A stretch of 64,000 bases of DNA, taken from assembly GCF_004571075.1 (NCBI RefSeq), contig NZ_SPQP01000012.1, positions 1 to 64,000 on the forward strand. The letters are read 5' to 3'. Below are positions 1 to 12,837 of this stretch, piece by piece. The position numbers and the translations under genes were made by a program. Positions within the stretch are counted from its first letter, which is position 1, and each line of letters begins with the position of its first letter. This stretch comes from Blastococcus sp. TF02A-35 (GTDB lineage: Bacteria; Actinomycetota; Actinomycetes; Mycobacteriales; Geodermatophilaceae). The notes below the pieces were generated by a model. The model saw only the letters and a list, made by a program, of their open reading frames with translations, had not been told where the DNA came from and searched no databases.

Positions 1-242
1 GCCTGCGCGGCGGCGGCTGCTGGCAGCCCTTCCAGGGCGGCACCATCCACTGGTCCCCCACCACCGGCGCCCACGCCACCGACGGCATGATCCGCGAGGC
101 CTGGGGCCGGCTGGGCTGGGAGAACGGACGCATGGGCTACCCCACCGGCGGCGTCGTCTGCGGCCTGCGCGGCGGCGGCTGCTGGCAGCCCTTCCAGGGC
201 GGCGCCATCCACTGGTCCCCCGCCACCGGCGCCCACGCCACC
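1..242 (+). repeat. Tandem DNA repeat, 162-bp unit, inside the LGFP gene
   Basis: Bases 1-80 and 163-242 differ at only about two positions. The offset of 162 bp equals one 54-residue LGFP unit. The third unit (from about 250) is more diverged. Such near identity at the DNA level indicates a recent unit duplication or gene conversion. Confidence 0.85.
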
Positions 243-404
243 TTCGGCGCCATCCGGGACGCCTGGGGCCGCCAGGGCTGGGAGAACGGGCGCCTCGGCT
301 ACCCCGTCTCGGGCGAGATGGTCTCCGGCGGCGTGGTCCGGCAGAACTTCCAGGGGGGGTACATCACGGTCGACCGGCGCACCGGCCGGGTCACCGTCCG
401 CTGA
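1..404 (+). CDS. LGFP-repeat protein, C-terminal part (5' end outside window)
   Basis: The reading frame is open from base 3 to the TGA at 402-404; the start lies upstream. It encodes tandem copies of a repeat of about 54 residues built around GWENGRxGYP and CWQPFQGG followed by HWSP, the signature of LGFP repeats. In actinobacteria these repeats occur in secreted or surface proteins, often linked to the cell wall or to a hydrolase or amidase domain. Two full repeats and the end of a third are visible. The last repeat diverges and ends in a short basic tail. Any catalytic domain would be outside the window. Confidence 0.85.
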   Translation, partial: LRGGGCWQPFQGGTIHWSPTTGAHATDGMIREAWGRLGWENGRMGYPTGGVVCGLRGGGCWQPFQGGAIHWSPATGAHATFGAIRDAWGRQGWENGRLGYPVSGEMVSGGVVRQNFQGGYITVDRRTGRVTVR

Positions 405-409
405 CCGGG

Positions 410-446
410 TTCGCCTGACGTCCGGCGAGCCCGGACGTCAGGCGAA
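410..446. terminator. Bidirectional hairpin between LGFP gene and purC
   Basis: A perfect 16-bp stem (410-425 with 431-446) closes a 5-base loop between two converging genes. The right arm contains the purC stop codon, so the purC 3' end is built into the hairpin. There is no clear T tract, as is usual at this GC content. Confidence 0.7.
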
Positions 447-1301
447 GCGGCGGCCGGTGAGCTGCTCGTACGCGGTGACGTAGCGCTCCCGGGTGGCGGC
501 GACGACGTCGTCGGGCAGCTCGGGCGGCTCGGAGACGCGGTCCCAGCCCGAGGAGGTCAGCCAGTCGCGGACGAACTGCTTGTCGTAGGAGGGCTGCACC
601 GATCCGGGCGACCAGGTGTCAGCCGGCCAGAAGCGGGACGAGTCCGGGGTGAGCACCTCGTCGCCGAGCACCAGCCCGCCGTCGGGTGCGACCCCGAACT
701 CGAACTTGGTGTCGGCCAGCACGATCCCGGCCTCGCGGGCGACCTCCGCCCCCCGCCGGTACAGCGCCAGCGTGAGCTCGCGCAGCTGCTCGGCCCGCTC
801 GGCGCCCACCAGCTGCACCACCCGCGGGAAGTCGATCGGCTCGTCGTGCTCGCCGATCTCCGCCTTGGTCGACGGCGTGAACACCGGCTCCGGCAGCTGC
901 GAGCCCTCGACGAGGCCCGCGGGAAGCGCGACGTCGCGGATCGAGCCGGTCCGCTCGTACTCCTTCGTGCCCCCGCCGGAGAGGTAGCCGCGGGCCACGC
1001 ACTCCACCGGCTGCATCTCCAGCCGCCGCACGAGCATCGCCCGGCCGGCGACCGACGCGGGCACGTCGGCGGCCGACACCAGGTGGTGCGAGGCCCCGAA
1101 GGAGGCCAGCACCGGGGCCAGCTGCTCGAACCACCAGACCGACAGCTGGGTGAGCACCTTCCCCTTGTCGGGGATCGGCGTGGGCAGCACCCAGTCGTAG
1201 GCCGAGATCCGGTCCGATGCCACGAGCAGCAGCTGCTCGGGGCCGGCGTCGTAGATCTCCCGCACCTTGCCGCGGGCGACGAGGGGCAGGTCGACGGTCA
1301 C
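438..1301 (-). CDS. purC: Phosphoribosylaminoimidazole-succinocarboxamide synthase (SAICAR synthetase)
   Basis: PurC joins CAIR and aspartate with ATP to make SAICAR in de novo purine synthesis. The 287-residue product has the SAICAR synthetase motifs GKVREIYD near the N terminus, SDRISAYD, the [11 protein letters not shown] substrate segment and LADTKFEFG. The GTG start at 1301 overlaps the purB stop by 4 bases (GTGA), giving translational coupling. The frame is open further upstream, but that extension has no PurC similarity and would overlap purB. Length is normal for the actinobacterial family. Confidence 0.96.
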   Translation of the reverse strand: MTVDLPLVARGKVREIYDAGPEQLLLVASDRISAYDWVLPTPIPDKGKVLTQLSVWWFEQLAPVLASFGASHHLVSAADVPASVAGRAMLVRRLEMQPVECVARGYLSGGGTKEYERTGSIRDVALPAGLVEGSQLPEPVFTPSTKAEIGEHDEPIDFPRVVQLVGAERAEQLRELTLALYRRGAEVAREAGIVLADTKFEFGVAPDGGLVLGDEVLTPDSSRFWPADTWSPGSVQPSYDKQFVRDWLTSSGWDRVSEPPELPDDVVAATRERYVTAYEQLTGRRFA

Positions 1302-2605
1302 GACAGCGCGGCCAGCCGGTCGAACAGCGGACCCAGGTTGGCCACGTACCGCTCCGGGCGGCAGATCTCGTCCAGCCGGGCCTCGTCCAGGGTCACACCG
1401 GACTCCGCGGCGCGTGCCCGCAGCGTCTCGCGGAACGGGGCACCCGAGTTCCACGTCTGCATCGCGGCCGACTGGACGAGGGCGTAGGCGTCCTCGCGGG
1501 ACAGCCCGCCCTCCACCAGCTCCAGCAGCACCGAGGAGGTGTAGATGAGCCCGCCGGTGGACTCCAGGTTCGCCCGCATCCGGTCGGCGTCCACGACCAG
1601 GTTCTCGACCAGGCCCGCCGTCAGGTTCAGCAGGTAGTCGGTGGTGATCGCGGCGTCGGGCAGGAACACCCGCTCGGTCGACGAGTGCGAGATGTCGCGC
1701 TCGTGCCACAGCGGGATGCCCTCCATCACCGGCACGATCGCCGCGCGCACGACCCGCGCGAGGCCGGCGATGCGCTCGGAGCGGATCGGGTTCTTCTTGT
1801 GCGGCATCGCCGACGAGCCCTTCTGGCCCGACCCGAACGCCTCGGACAGCTCACGCACCTCGGTCCGCTGGCCGTGCCGGACCTCCAGGGCGACCGCCTC
1901 GCAGACCGTGGCGATGATCGCCAGCGCGGAGACCCACTCGCTGATGCCGTCGCGCAGCACCACCTGGGTGGACGCGTCGGCCGGCCGCAGCCCCAGCGCG
2001 TCGGCCACGGTGCGCTCGACCGACGGGTCGATCAGCGAGTACGTGCCGACGGCGCCGGAGATGGCCACCACGCCGACGGCGTCCCGCGCCGCCCGCAGCC
2101 GGTCCCGGGACCGGGCGGCGGCGAAGGCGAGGTCGGCGACCCGGTGCCCCCAGACGACGGGCTCGGCGTGCACGCCGTGCGTGCGGCCGACCCGGATCGT
2201 CCCCCGGTGCGCCAGGCCGTGGTCGCGCAGCGCGGCCACCAGCCGGTCGGCCTTGGCGAGCAGGACGTCGGTGGCGTCGGTGAGCTGGACGGCCAGCGCG
2301 GTGTCGAGCAGGTCCGAGGAGGTCATGCCGTGGTGGACGAAGGCCGCGGCGGAGCGCGGCTCGGTGTTGTCCGCCCACGCGGTGAGGAAGGCGATGACGT
2401 CGTGCTGCGTCGTCTCCTCGATCTCCGCGACCCGCTCGGGGGTGGGCGGGGGCGCGTTGCGCACCGGCTCCACGACGTCGGCCGGCACGCGCCCGGCGGC
2501 CGCGTGGGCCTCGAGCACCAGCGTCTCGACGCGGCACCACAGCTCGTACTTGTGGGCGTCGCTCCAGACCCGTCCCATCTCGGGGAGGGTGTAGCGCTCG
2601 ATCAT
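1298..2605 (-). CDS. purB: Adenylosuccinate lyase
   Basis: PurB cleaves SAICAR to AICAR and adenylosuccinate to AMP, releasing fumarate each time. The 435-residue protein carries the fumarase/aspartase signature [11 protein letters not shown] near residue 270 and the THGVHAEP substrate motif near residue 160. The ATG at 2605 gives the expected N terminus [14 protein letters not shown]. It is the first gene of a purB-purC pair whose stop and start codons overlap. The two enzymes act consecutively in the pathway. Confidence 0.97.
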   Translation of the reverse strand: MIERYTLPEMGRVWSDAHKYELWCRVETLVLEAHAAAGRVPADVVEPVRNAPPPTPERVAEIEETTQHDVIAFLTAWADNTEPRSAAAFVHHGMTSSDLLDTALAVQLTDATDVLLAKADRLVAALRDHGLAHRGTIRVGRTHGVHAEPVVWGHRVADLAFAAARSRDRLRAARDAVGVVAISGAVGTYSLIDPSVERTVADALGLRPADASTQVVLRDGISEWVSALAIIATVCEAVALEVRHGQRTEVRELSEAFGSGQKGSSAMPHKKNPIRSERIAGLARVVRAAIVPVMEGIPLWHERDISHSSTERVFLPDAAITTDYLLNLTAGLVENLVVDADRMRANLESTGGLIYTSSVLLELVEGGLSREDAYALVQSAAMQTWNSGAPFRETLRARAAESGVTLDEARLDEICRPERYVANLGPLFDRLAALS

Positions 2606-2708
2606 GCGGGTACCGCCCGCCCTCGGTCAGCTCGTCGCAGCACGGGGACAGTCTCCCGTAGGGCTAGCGTGATCACGAACGGCCCCTACTGGCGGTGGAG
2701 GAGTGCCC

Positions 2709-4088
2709 ATGCTGGGACGTGCCGGCGAGTTCGTCGGCCGGGCCCGCGAGCGCATCCGCGCCGCCCGCGAGCACGACCCGCACGGCTGGCCCGAGGAGCG
2801 CCCCGCGCGTCCCGAGCCGCCCGCCGACGACGGCCCTCCCCCGCTCGGCAGCCCCGCGCCCGGCGCGCCCGACCTCGACGGCGCCCTCGCCCCCGGCAGC
2901 GTGAGCGGCCCCCCGGAGAACGGGCGCCCGCAGCGCCGCGAGGAGCTCGACCGCCCGCTCCTGGGCGACCCGGGCCCCCGCATCCACGCCGAGGAGTTCG
3001 TGCCCACCACCCTGCGCACGGCGGCGGCCTGGTCGTGGCGGCTGCTGGTCGTGGTGGCCGGCCTGTACGCGCTGCTGGTCGCGATGGCCTACGTCGCGGT
3101 CGTGGTCGTCCCGGTGATCGTGGCGCTGCTGCTCGCGGCCCTCCTGCAGCCCGGTGCGGCGGCGATGGTGCGCAACGGCTGGCCGCGGTCGCTGTCCGCG
3201 CTGACCATGCTCGTCGTCGGCCTGGGCGTCGTCTCGGGGATCATCACGCTGGTCGTCCAGCAGATCAGCACCGGCTTCAGCGACCTCGCCGACCAGGTCA
3301 GCGAGGGCATCACCCAGGTGCAGAACTTCGTCGTCCGCAGCTTCCCCATCAGCCGGGGCCAGCTCGAGGACGCCGTCGTCCAGCTGCAGGACACCCTCGT
3401 CGCCAACCAGGAGACGATCGCCTCGGGGGCGATCACCACCGCAACCACGGTCGGCGAGGTCTTCACCGGCATCGTCCTGGCGCTGTTCACGCTCTTCTTC
3501 TTCCTCAAGGACGGCCGGTCCATCTGGCTGTGGCTGGTGGGGCTGTTCCCCCGCGAGTCGCAGGCGTTCCTGGACGAGGCGGCACGCCGGGCCTGGCGGA
3601 CGCTGATCTCCTACGTCCGGGCCACCGTGGCCGTCGCGCTCGTCGACGCGGTCGGCATCGGGATCGGGCTGGCGATCCTGGGCGTGCCGCTGGTGATCCC
3701 GCTGGCCGCGCTGGTCTTCCTCGGTGCGTTCATCCCGATCATCGGCTCGTTCCTCGCCGGGTCGGTCGCCGTCCTGGTGGCCCTGGTGTCGGTCGGCCCG
3801 ATCAAGGCGCTCATCGCCCTGGCGGTCGTCATCGCGGTCATGCAGCTGGAGGGCCACGTCCTGCAGCCGCTGCTGCTGGGCCGGGCGGTGCACGTGCACC
3901 CGCTGGCGGTCGTCCTCGCCATCGCGGCGGGGCTGCTCGTCGGCGGGATCTTCGGCGCGCTGATCGCCGTCCCGACCGTGGCCTGCGTGAACGTCGCCGG
4001 GACCTACCTGAGCCGCCGGAACGAAGGGCCACGCCCGCCCGAGCCGCGGCCGGAGCGGGTCCGCCCCGTGGTGACGGCGGGCGGCTAG
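2709..4088 (+). CDS. AI-2E family transporter (PerM-type permease)
   Basis: Residues 1-100 are Pro/Gly/Arg-rich and probably cytoplasmic. They are followed by about eight membrane segments and the conserved AI-2E_transport C-terminal block GHVLQPLLLGRAVHVHPLAV. Family members export small molecules or ions; the substrate here cannot be inferred. The ATG at 2709 is preferred over the GTG at 2703, because GGAGG (2697-2701) lies 7 bases before the ATG but abuts the GTG. A TAGCGT hexamer at 2665-2670 is a plausible -10. The gene converges with 4085-4480 and overlaps its stop by 4 bases. Confidence 0.88.
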   Translation: MLGRAGEFVGRARERIRAAREHDPHGWPEERPARPEPPADDGPPPLGSPAPGAPDLDGALAPGSVSGPPENGRPQRREELDRPLLGDPGPRIHAEEFVPTTLRTAAAWSWRLLVVVAGLYALLVAMAYVAVVVVPVIVALLLAALLQPGAAAMVRNGWPRSLSALTMLVVGLGVVSGIITLVVQQISTGFSDLADQVSEGITQVQNFVVRSFPISRGQLEDAVVQLQDTLVANQETIASGAITTATTVGEVFTGIVLALFTLFFFLKDGRSIWLWLVGLFPRESQAFLDEAARRAWRTLISYVRATVAVALVDAVGIGIGLAILGVPLVIPLAALVFLGAFIPIIGSFLAGSVAVLVALVSVGPIKALIALAVVIAVMQLEGHVLQPLLLGRAVHVHPLAVVLAIAAGLLVGGIFGALIAVPTVACVNVAGTYLSRRNEGPRPPEPRPERVRPVVTAGG

Positions 4089-4480
4089 CCCAGCGGGGCG
4101 TAGGCCTCGGGGTGCGCGGCCAGGTGGTCCTCGAACGCAGCCTGGATCTCGGCGTCCCACCCCGGCAGCGCCGCTTCGTAGCGCCGGTTGGCCTCTTCCT
4201 CCAGCCGCTCGCCGGCGTCCGGGTCCTCGGGGTCCAGGGCGGCGGCCTGCCGCGCGACCTCCTCGACGGCGTCGGCGGCCGCGTCGAGCCCCAGGGCCCG
4301 GAAGCCGTCGGCCGCGGCTGCCCGCTGGCCGGGCTCCAGGCTCTCCACCGCGTGCAGCAGGCCGCCGTTCATCGCCATCCCGTGGCAGAGCAGCACCGCG
4401 GCGAGCGCGGCGTCCCCGGGGTGGGTGAAGGGCGCGTACGGATCGCAGGCGCGGTTCCAGACCTCGTCGGGGTCGCTCAC
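4085..4480 (-). CDS. Conserved hypothetical protein, DUF4375-like
   Basis: A 131-residue acidic, mostly helical soluble protein. The stretch [19 protein letters not shown] followed by an alanine-rich helix resembles DMP19/DUF4375 proteins, which have no established function. The GTG start at 4480 overlaps the purD stop by 4 bases, so it is probably translated together with purD. I cannot assign it a purine role. The start is chosen because the upstream frame is a shadow of purD. Confidence 0.7.
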   Translation of the reverse strand: MSDPDEVWNRACDPYAPFTHPGDAALAAVLLCHGMAMNGGLLHAVESLEPGQRAAAADGFRALGLDAAADAVEEVARQAAALDPEDPDAGERLEEEANRRYEAALPGWDAEIQAAFEDHLAAHPEAYAPLG

Positions 4481-5757
4481 GGCGCGATCCGGCCCTCGAC
4501 GGCGGCCAGCGCGATGTCGGTGCGCCAGTGCGCGTCGGCCAGCCGCACGCCCGCCACGCGCTCGTAGGCCGCCTGCCGCGCCGCGGCGAGGTCCTCGCCG
4601 ACCGCCGTCACGGCCAGCACCCGGCCGCCGGCGGAGACGACCGTTCCGTCGGGGGCGAGCGCGGTCCCGGCGTGCAGGACGCCCTCGCCGTCGGCACCGG
4701 TGACGGGGTCGCCGGTGCGCGGGCGGTCCGGGTAGCCCGGTGCCGCGACGACGACGGTGACGGCGGCGCCGTCGCGCCAGCGCAGCGGCGGGTGCTCGGC
4801 GAGCGAGCCGGTGGCCGCCGCGTGCAGCAGCCCGCCGAGGGGCGTCTCCAGCAGCGGCAGCACCACCTGGGTCTCGGGGTCGCCGAACCGGGCGTTGAAC
4901 TCGACGACCCGCACGCCACGGGAGGTGAGCGCGAGACCGGCGTAGAGCAGGCCGCTGAAGGTCTCGCCGCGCCGCGCCATCTCGTCGACGGTCGGCTGCA
5001 GCACGGTCGCGAGGACCTCCTCGACCAGCCCGGCCGGCGCCCAGGGCAGCGGTGCGTAGGCGCCCATGCCGCCGGTGTTGGGCCCGCCGTCGCCGTCGTC
5101 GCGCCGCTTGTGGTCCTGTGCCGGGACCAGCGGCAGCACCGTCGTCCCGTCGGTGACGGCGAAGAGGGAGACCTCCGGCCCGTCCAGGTACTCCTCGACC
5201 AGGACCGAGCCGCCGGCGTCGAGGACGGCCCGCCCGTGCGCCGCGGCGGCGTCGCGGTCGGGGGTGACGACGACACCCTTGCCGGCCGCCAGCCCGTCGT
5301 CCTTGACCACGTACGGAGCACCGCCGGTGAGCGCGGCCACCTCGTCGAGGGCGGTCTCCAGCTCCGCAGGACCGCCGACGGCCCAGGACCGGGCGGTGGG
5401 CACCCCGGCCGCGGTCATCACGTGCTTGGCGAAGGACTTGCTGCCCTCGAGCTGGGCCGCCTGAGCGGACGGGCCGAAGCAGGCGATGCCGGCCTCGCGC
5501 ACGGCGTCGGCGACCCCGGCGACGAGCGGCACCTCGGGGCCGACGACCACGAGGTCGGCCCGCCAGCCCCGCGCGAGGTCGGCGACGGCGACCGGGTCGG
5601 CGACCGCGAGCGCCTCGCCGCCGGGCGGCGGCGGGGCGGTCCCCCGCGTGCCGGCGTTCCCGGGGGCGCAGGCGAGCGCGCTCACCGCGGGGTCGGACTG
5701 CAGAGCCACGCACAGGGCGTGCTCCCGGGCACCGGAGCCGATCACCAGCACGCGCAC
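4477..5757 (-). CDS. purD: Phosphoribosylamine-glycine ligase (GAR synthetase)
   Basis: PurD catalyses ATP-dependent joining of phosphoribosylamine and glycine, step 2 of de novo purine synthesis. The 426-residue protein begins with the nucleotide-binding strand [13 protein letters not shown]. It has the ATP-grasp loop with [11 protein letters not shown] near residue 145 and the metal-binding [10 protein letters not shown] near residue 285. The GTG at 5757 gives the canonical N terminus; an upstream in-frame extension is not conserved. It is the first gene of a pair with the DUF4375-like gene. About 225 bp separate it from the divergent phosphodiesterase gene. Confidence 0.97.
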   Translation of the reverse strand: MRVLVIGSGAREHALCVALQSDPAVSALACAPGNAGTRGTAPPPPGGEALAVADPVAVADLARGWRADLVVVGPEVPLVAGVADAVREAGIACFGPSAQAAQLEGSKSFAKHVMTAAGVPTARSWAVGGPAELETALDEVAALTGGAPYVVKDDGLAAGKGVVVTPDRDAAAAHGRAVLDAGGSVLVEEYLDGPEVSLFAVTDGTTVLPLVPAQDHKRRDDGDGGPNTGGMGAYAPLPWAPAGLVEEVLATVLQPTVDEMARRGETFSGLLYAGLALTSRGVRVVEFNARFGDPETQVVLPLLETPLGGLLHAAATGSLAEHPPLRWRDGAAVTVVVAAPGYPDRPRTGDPVTGADGEGVLHAGTALAPDGTVVSAGGRVLAVTAVGEDLAAARQAAYERVAGVRLADAHWRTDIALAAVEGRIAP

Positions 5758-5984
5758 GGCTGGCGACCCTACCGACCCCGCGGAGCACGGGCACCCAGCG
5801 GGCAGAGCCGCCGGGACGTGACCGCTCCCACGGCTTCTAAACCTCAGAAACCCCAGACACCTCATGTGATCTACCTCATATAAAGGCTGTCACGAGCCTG
5901 GTCAGCGCGCTGTGTGCTCAGTTGTGCGCAATCCGTCTCCTTCAGTTCCCGCGCGATTCACCCGATTCCTGTGTTGTGGGTGCC

Positions 5985-7007
5985 ATGCGCGCGACCGAGT
6001 CGCTGGCGATTCGACCAGTGACACGCCTTCCCCGGCCCGTCGTCATCGGACACCGTGGAGCCCCGGCCTACCGGCCGGAGCACACCACGGCGAGCTTCGA
6101 GCTGGCCATCGACCTGGGTGCCGACCTCATCGAGCCCGACGTCGTGGTCAGCCGCGACGGCGTGCTCGTCGTCCGGCACGAGAGCGAGCTCTCCCTCTCC
6201 ACCGACGTGGCCGAGCACCCGGAGTTCGCCGACCGCCACACCTCGAAGGTGGTCGACGGGGAGCTGTGCACCGGCTGGTTCACCGAGGACTTCACCTACG
6301 CCGAGCTGCGCACTCTGCGCGCCGTCGAGCGGATGCCCGCCCTGCGGCCGCTCAACACCGCCTACGACGGCCGGTTCGGCATCCTCACGCTCGGCGAGGT
6401 CGTCGAGCTGGCCCGCTGCCGGTCGACCGCGGACCGCCAGATCCGCGTGCTCGCCGAGCTGAAGAGCCCCGAGGTCGTCGACGGGGACGCGCTCCCGCTG
6501 GGCGCCCTCGTGGCCGAGGAGCTGCGCCGCCTGGGCGCCGACCGGGCCGACGGCAGCGTGCTCATCCAGTCGTTCGACGCCGCCCTGCTGCGTGAGCTGC
6601 GCGCCCGCCTGGGCGACGGCGGCCCGCAGATGGCCCAGCTCATCGACGACGTCCCCACCGGGGACGCGATGACCACGCCCTCGGGCCTCCGGGAGATCTC
6701 CACCTACGCCCAGGCGATCGCCCCCAGCCGGGAGCGGGTCCTGGCCAGCGCCGCCGCCGCCCGCCCGGGCAGCGGGCACCTGGTCGACCAGGCGCACGCC
6801 GCCCAGCTGTCGGTCTTCGTTTGGACGCTGCGGGCGGAGAACACCTTCCTGCCGGCGCACCTGCGCCGGGGCGACGCGCCGGAGGGCCTGGGCGACGCCG
6901 TCGGCGACGCCGCGGAGCTGCTGGGGCTGGGCGTCGACGGGCTGATCACCGACTCCCCCGACCACGCCGTCCGGGCACGTACCGCCGTCGCCGCCCAGCT
7001 GGTCTGA
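5985..7007 (+). CDS. Glycerophosphodiester phosphodiesterase
   Basis: The enzyme hydrolyses glycerophosphodiesters to glycerol-3-phosphate and an alcohol, recycling phospholipid head groups. The GDPD barrel starts at about residue 20 with IGHRGAPAYRPEHT. It then shows the metal ligands of the ADLIEPDVVVSRDGVLVVRHE region (His-Arg-Gly, Glu-x-Asp, His) and ends in LGVDGLITDSPDHAV. No export signal is visible, so a cytoplasmic GlpQ1/UgpQ-like enzyme is likely. The ATG at 5985 is chosen, although GTG codons at 5976 and 6018 are alternatives and no strong ribosome site is seen. It converges with rsgA 4 bases away. Confidence 0.9.
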   Translation: MRATESLAIRPVTRLPRPVVIGHRGAPAYRPEHTTASFELAIDLGADLIEPDVVVSRDGVLVVRHESELSLSTDVAEHPEFADRHTSKVVDGELCTGWFTEDFTYAELRTLRAVERMPALRPLNTAYDGRFGILTLGEVVELARCRSTADRQIRVLAELKSPEVVDGDALPLGALVAEELRRLGADRADGSVLIQSFDAALLRELRARLGDGGPQMAQLIDDVPTGDAMTTPSGLREISTYAQAIAPSRERVLASAAAARPGSGHLVDQAHAAQLSVFVWTLRAENTFLPAHLRRGDAPEGLGDAVGDAAELLGLGVDGLITDSPDHAVRARTAVAAQLV

Positions 7008-7011
7008 CTCC

Positions 7012-8031
7012 TCACCGGGCCCGGTAGGGCCGCTCGCGCATCGACCGGTGCAGCGAGCGCAGCCGCTTCCGCTCGTCGGCGCGCGCCCGCGCGTCGACCC
7101 GGAGCAGCTGCCGTCGCGCCTCGCCCTCCAGCTTCCGCCACGCGGTGAGCCGCGCGGGGTCCAGCCGCCCGTCGTCGACCGCGGCGGCGACCGCGCAGCC
7201 GGGCTCGGTGCGGTGCTCGCAGTCCCGGTAGCGGCACTCCGCCGCGAGCCCGACCACGTCGGCGTAGGCCTGCGCGACGCCGTCCTCGTCGTCGTAGAGC
7301 GCGAGCTCGCGCATGCCGGGGGTGTCGACCAGCAGCCCGCCCCCGGGCAGCACGTGCAGCTCGCGGGCGGTCGTCGTGTGCCGGCCGCGCCCGTCCTCCC
7401 GGATGTCCTGCGTGCCGGCGACCGCACGGCCCGCGAGGGCGTTGGCCAGGCTGGACTTGCCCACGCCCGAGGGCCCGACCATCGCCGCCGTCCGCCCCGG
7501 GCCGACCAGCGACCGGACGGCGTCCAGCCCCTCGCCCGTCAGCGAGCTGACCGGCAGGACCGGGACGCCGAGCGCGTCCTCGGCGACCTGCGCGACGACG
7601 GCGGCCACGTCGTCGCACAGGTCGGCCTTGGTCAGCACGACGGCGGGCGCCGCCCCGCTGCCCCACGCCACGGCGAGGTACCGCTCGATCCGGCGCACCC
7701 GGGCCTCGCCGACCAGGGCGTCCACGACCAGGACGACGTCCACGTCGGCCGCCACCACCTGCGCCGCCGACGTCCGCCCGGCGGCCGTGCGGGTGAAGGC
7801 GCTGCGGCGGGGCAGGACGGCGACGGCCAGCTCACCGCGCAGCGCGACCCAGTCACCCACGGCCGGCGCCGCGCCCTCGTGCAGGCCGGCCGCCGGGTGG
7901 ACGCGCCGCTCGCCGTCGGCGGCGTGCACCGTCAGCCGGCCGCGGTCGACCCGCAGCACCCGGCCGGGCTCGCAGCCCGGCGGGAGGTCGGCGACGCGGT
8001 CGGCCGTCCAGCCCAGCGCGGTGAGGTCCAC
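7012..8031 (-). CDS. rsgA: Ribosome small-subunit-dependent GTPase A
   Basis: RsgA is a circularly permuted GTPase that checks late 30S subunit maturation. The motifs occur in permuted order: TKAD (G4) near residue 140, the P-loop GPSGVGKSS near 195, then DTPGMREL (G3). A C-terminal zinc segment with CRYRDCEHRTEPGC follows. The N-terminal OB fold spans roughly residues 20-90. Length of 339 is typical. It starts with GTG 8031, 48 bases after the purA stop, so the two may be cotranscribed. Confidence 0.94.
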   Translation of the reverse strand: MDLTALGWTADRVADLPPGCEPGRVLRVDRGRLTVHAADGERRVHPAAGLHEGAAPAVGDWVALRGELAVAVLPRRSAFTRTAAGRTSAAQVVAADVDVVLVVDALVGEARVRRIERYLAVAWGSGAAPAVVLTKADLCDDVAAVVAQVAEDALGVPVLPVSSLTGEGLDAVRSLVGPGRTAAMVGPSGVGKSSLANALAGRAVAGTQDIREDGRGRHTTTARELHVLPGGGLLVDTPGMRELALYDDEDGVAQAYADVVGLAAECRYRDCEHRTEPGCAVAAAVDDGRLDPARLTAWRKLEGEARRQLLRVDARARADERKRLRSLHRSMRERPYRAR

Positions 8032-8079
8032 GCCGGAGATGGTGGCGCCCCCGGCCGCCGGCTGTCGCCGGGTTTTCCG

Positions 8080-11228
<3,149 letters not shown>

Positions 11229-11232
<4 letters not shown>

Positions 11233-12056
11233 GCACCGCGCTCCTCCCGGACCAGCCGCCGACGACGCCCGCCGTCGAGCTCCGCGGGGTCACGGTGCGG
11301 CACGGCAACGTGCCGGCGCTCAACCGGGTGAGCGCCGTCCTGCAGCCGGGCGAGATCACCTGCGTGCTCGGGGAGAACGGCTCGGGCAAGTCCACGCTGG
11401 TCTCGGTGCTCTCCGGCCTGCGGCGGCACGACGAGGGCGAGCTGCTGGTCGCGGGGGTGCCGGTGCGCTTCCGCTCCGCGCGGCAGGCGCGCGCCCTCGG
11501 CATCGCCACCGTGTGGCAGGACCTCGCCGTCGCGCCGCTGCTGTCGATCTGGCGGAACTTCTTCCTGGGCGCGGAGCCCACGCGCGGCATCTGGCCGCTG
11601 CGCCGGCTGGACGTCGAGGGCGCCCGGGCCACCACGGTGCGCGCGATGGCGCGCGTCGGTGTCACCGGGCTGGACCCCGACCAGCCGGCCAGCGCGCTGC
11701 AGGCCGGCGAGCGGCAGAGCCTCGCGGTCGCCCGCGCGCTGCACTTCGGGGCCCGCGCCCTGGTCATCGACGAGCCGGCCACGCCCATGACCGTGGCCCG
11801 GCAGACCCTGTTCGGGCAGGCGATCCTGGCGGCGCGGGCCCAGGGGCTGGCGGTCGTCGTCGTGACGAACAACCCGCGCTACGCCCACCTGATCGGCGAC
11901 CGCTTCCTGCTGCTGGCCCACGGCAGCGTGGCCGGGAACCTGACCCGCGACGACATCGACGCCGACGAGCTGACCGCGCTGATGGCCGGTGGCGACTCGC
12001 TCACGACCCTGACGGACGCCCTGACCGCCCTGCACCCGGAGCTCGGCGAGCGCTGA
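11229..12056 (+). CDS. Sugar-type ABC transporter ATP-binding protein with atypical motifs
   Basis: The 275-residue subunit has a good Walker A (GENGSGKST, residues 48-56) and Walker B acidic pair D181-E182. Other elements are degenerate. The signature reads LQAGE instead of LSGGQ, the D-loop region after DEPATP lacks the usual ALD, and the H-loop position is Asn214 (VTNNP) where His is nearly universal. It is coupled to the permease by a 4-base overlap. Together with the missing binding protein, this suggests a specialised, regulatory or decaying transporter. Its core folds like the sugar-import (RbsA half) ATPases. Confidence 0.85.
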
Positions 12057-12080
12057 GCCGGGGAGGGCGGTCAGGGATGG

Positions 12081-12224
12081 TCAGGCGAAGAGGCTGACAC
12101 CACCCGGGCCGACCAGCAGCCCGACGACGATCAGCACGATGCCCCACAGCATCTGCCCACGGATGATCGCGAAGATCCCGGAGACCACCAGGATGACGGC
12201 AAGGATCCACAACAGGGTCACCAT
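12081..12224 (-). CDS. GPGG-motif small membrane protein
   Basis: A 47-residue reading frame starting at ATG 12224 encodes two hydrophobic helices joined by the charged turn IIRGQMLWG. It ends with GLLVGPGGVSLFA. The terminal GPGG motif matches a family of tiny actinobacterial membrane proteins of unknown function. The frame codes for membrane residues throughout and sits in a gap between the ABC operon and DUF3151. It is a confident small gene, although nothing is known of its role. Confidence 0.85.
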   Translation of the reverse strand: MVTLLWILAVILVVSGIFAIIRGQMLWGIVLIVVGLLVGPGGVSLFA

Positions 12225-12391
12225 TGCTCAATCCCCATCTCTGCGGGCGCCCGGTCGGCGCCGTGCACGCTCAGTGATGCTCTTCACGATCAACTCGCAA
12301 ACACCGCGCGAGAAAGACCTGGTCAGCGGCGCACCCTGAGATGGGACCACGAATTCTCGTTACTCGACGTCACGGGAACTCCGCGGGAGCA

Positions 12392-12422
12392 GGTCCCGGC
12401 CACCGGACCGGCCGCCGGGACC
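12392..12422. terminator. Hairpin after the DUF3151 gene
   Basis: An 8-bp stem (392-399 with 415-422, GGTCCCGG with CCGGGACC) encloses a GC-rich interior that can pair further. It lies 8 bases beyond the DUF3151 stop on the minus strand and fits a transcription terminator for the fba-DUF3151 unit. Confidence 0.5.
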
Positions 12423-12429
12423 AGCCTGC

Positions 12430-12837
12430 CTACGGGACGAGCGTGGGGTCGCAGTCGCGCAGCAGCTGGGTGCAGCGCTCCTGCTCGCCCGTCTCGCCGA
12501 TCGCGCCGGCCGCCGACGCCAGGACCCTCACGCAGCGCAGGAAGCCGCGGTTGGGCTCGTGCGACCACGGCACCGGGCCGAAGCCCTTCCAGCCGTTGCG
12601 GCGCAGCGCGTCCAGCCCGCGGTGGTAGCCGGTGCGGGCGTAGGCGTAGGCCTCGATGGTGCGACCGTCGGCCAGCGCCCCCTCGGCCAGCGCCGCCCAC
12701 GCGGCGCTCACCGTCGGGTGGTGCGCCGCGACCTCGGCGGCCGGGACGCCGTCGGCGAGCTCGCGCTCGGCCTCGGGGTTGCCCGGCAGCAGGGTCGGGT
12801 CCGGCTCGCCGAGCAGGTTGCCGTGGGAGTGGGTCAT
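12430..12837 (-). CDS. DUF3151 family protein
   Basis: A 135-residue soluble protein with the DUF3151 hallmarks: NLLGEPDPTLLPG at the N terminus, a helical repeat with SAAWAALAE and EAYAYARTGYHRGLD, and GWKGFGPVPWSHEPNRGFLR. Function is unknown. It is conserved next to fba in actinobacteria. The ATG at 12837 shares its A with the fba stop (TGATG), so the two are translationally coupled. The tetratricopeptide-like helices suggest a binding role, but this is inference. Confidence 0.9.
   Translation of the reverse strand: MTHSHGNLLGEPDPTLLPGNPEAERELADGVPAAEVAAHHPTVSAAWAALAEGALADGRTIEAYAYARTGYHRGLDALRRNGWKGFGPVPWSHEPNRGFLRCVRVLASAAGAIGETGEQERCTQLLRDCDPTLVP

Noticed and set aside
1217-4567. 1116-codon open frame on the plus strand across purC, purB and the AI-2E gene
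   Set aside because: It is antisense or out of frame to three well-supported genes; its Arg/Gly/His-rich composition is the usual shadow of high-GC codon use.
5758-5984. Possible purine riboswitch between purD and the phosphodiesterase gene
   Set aside because: No conserved purine, glycine or PRPP aptamer core could be recognised by eye; the region is unusually AT-rich near 5870 but otherwise featureless.
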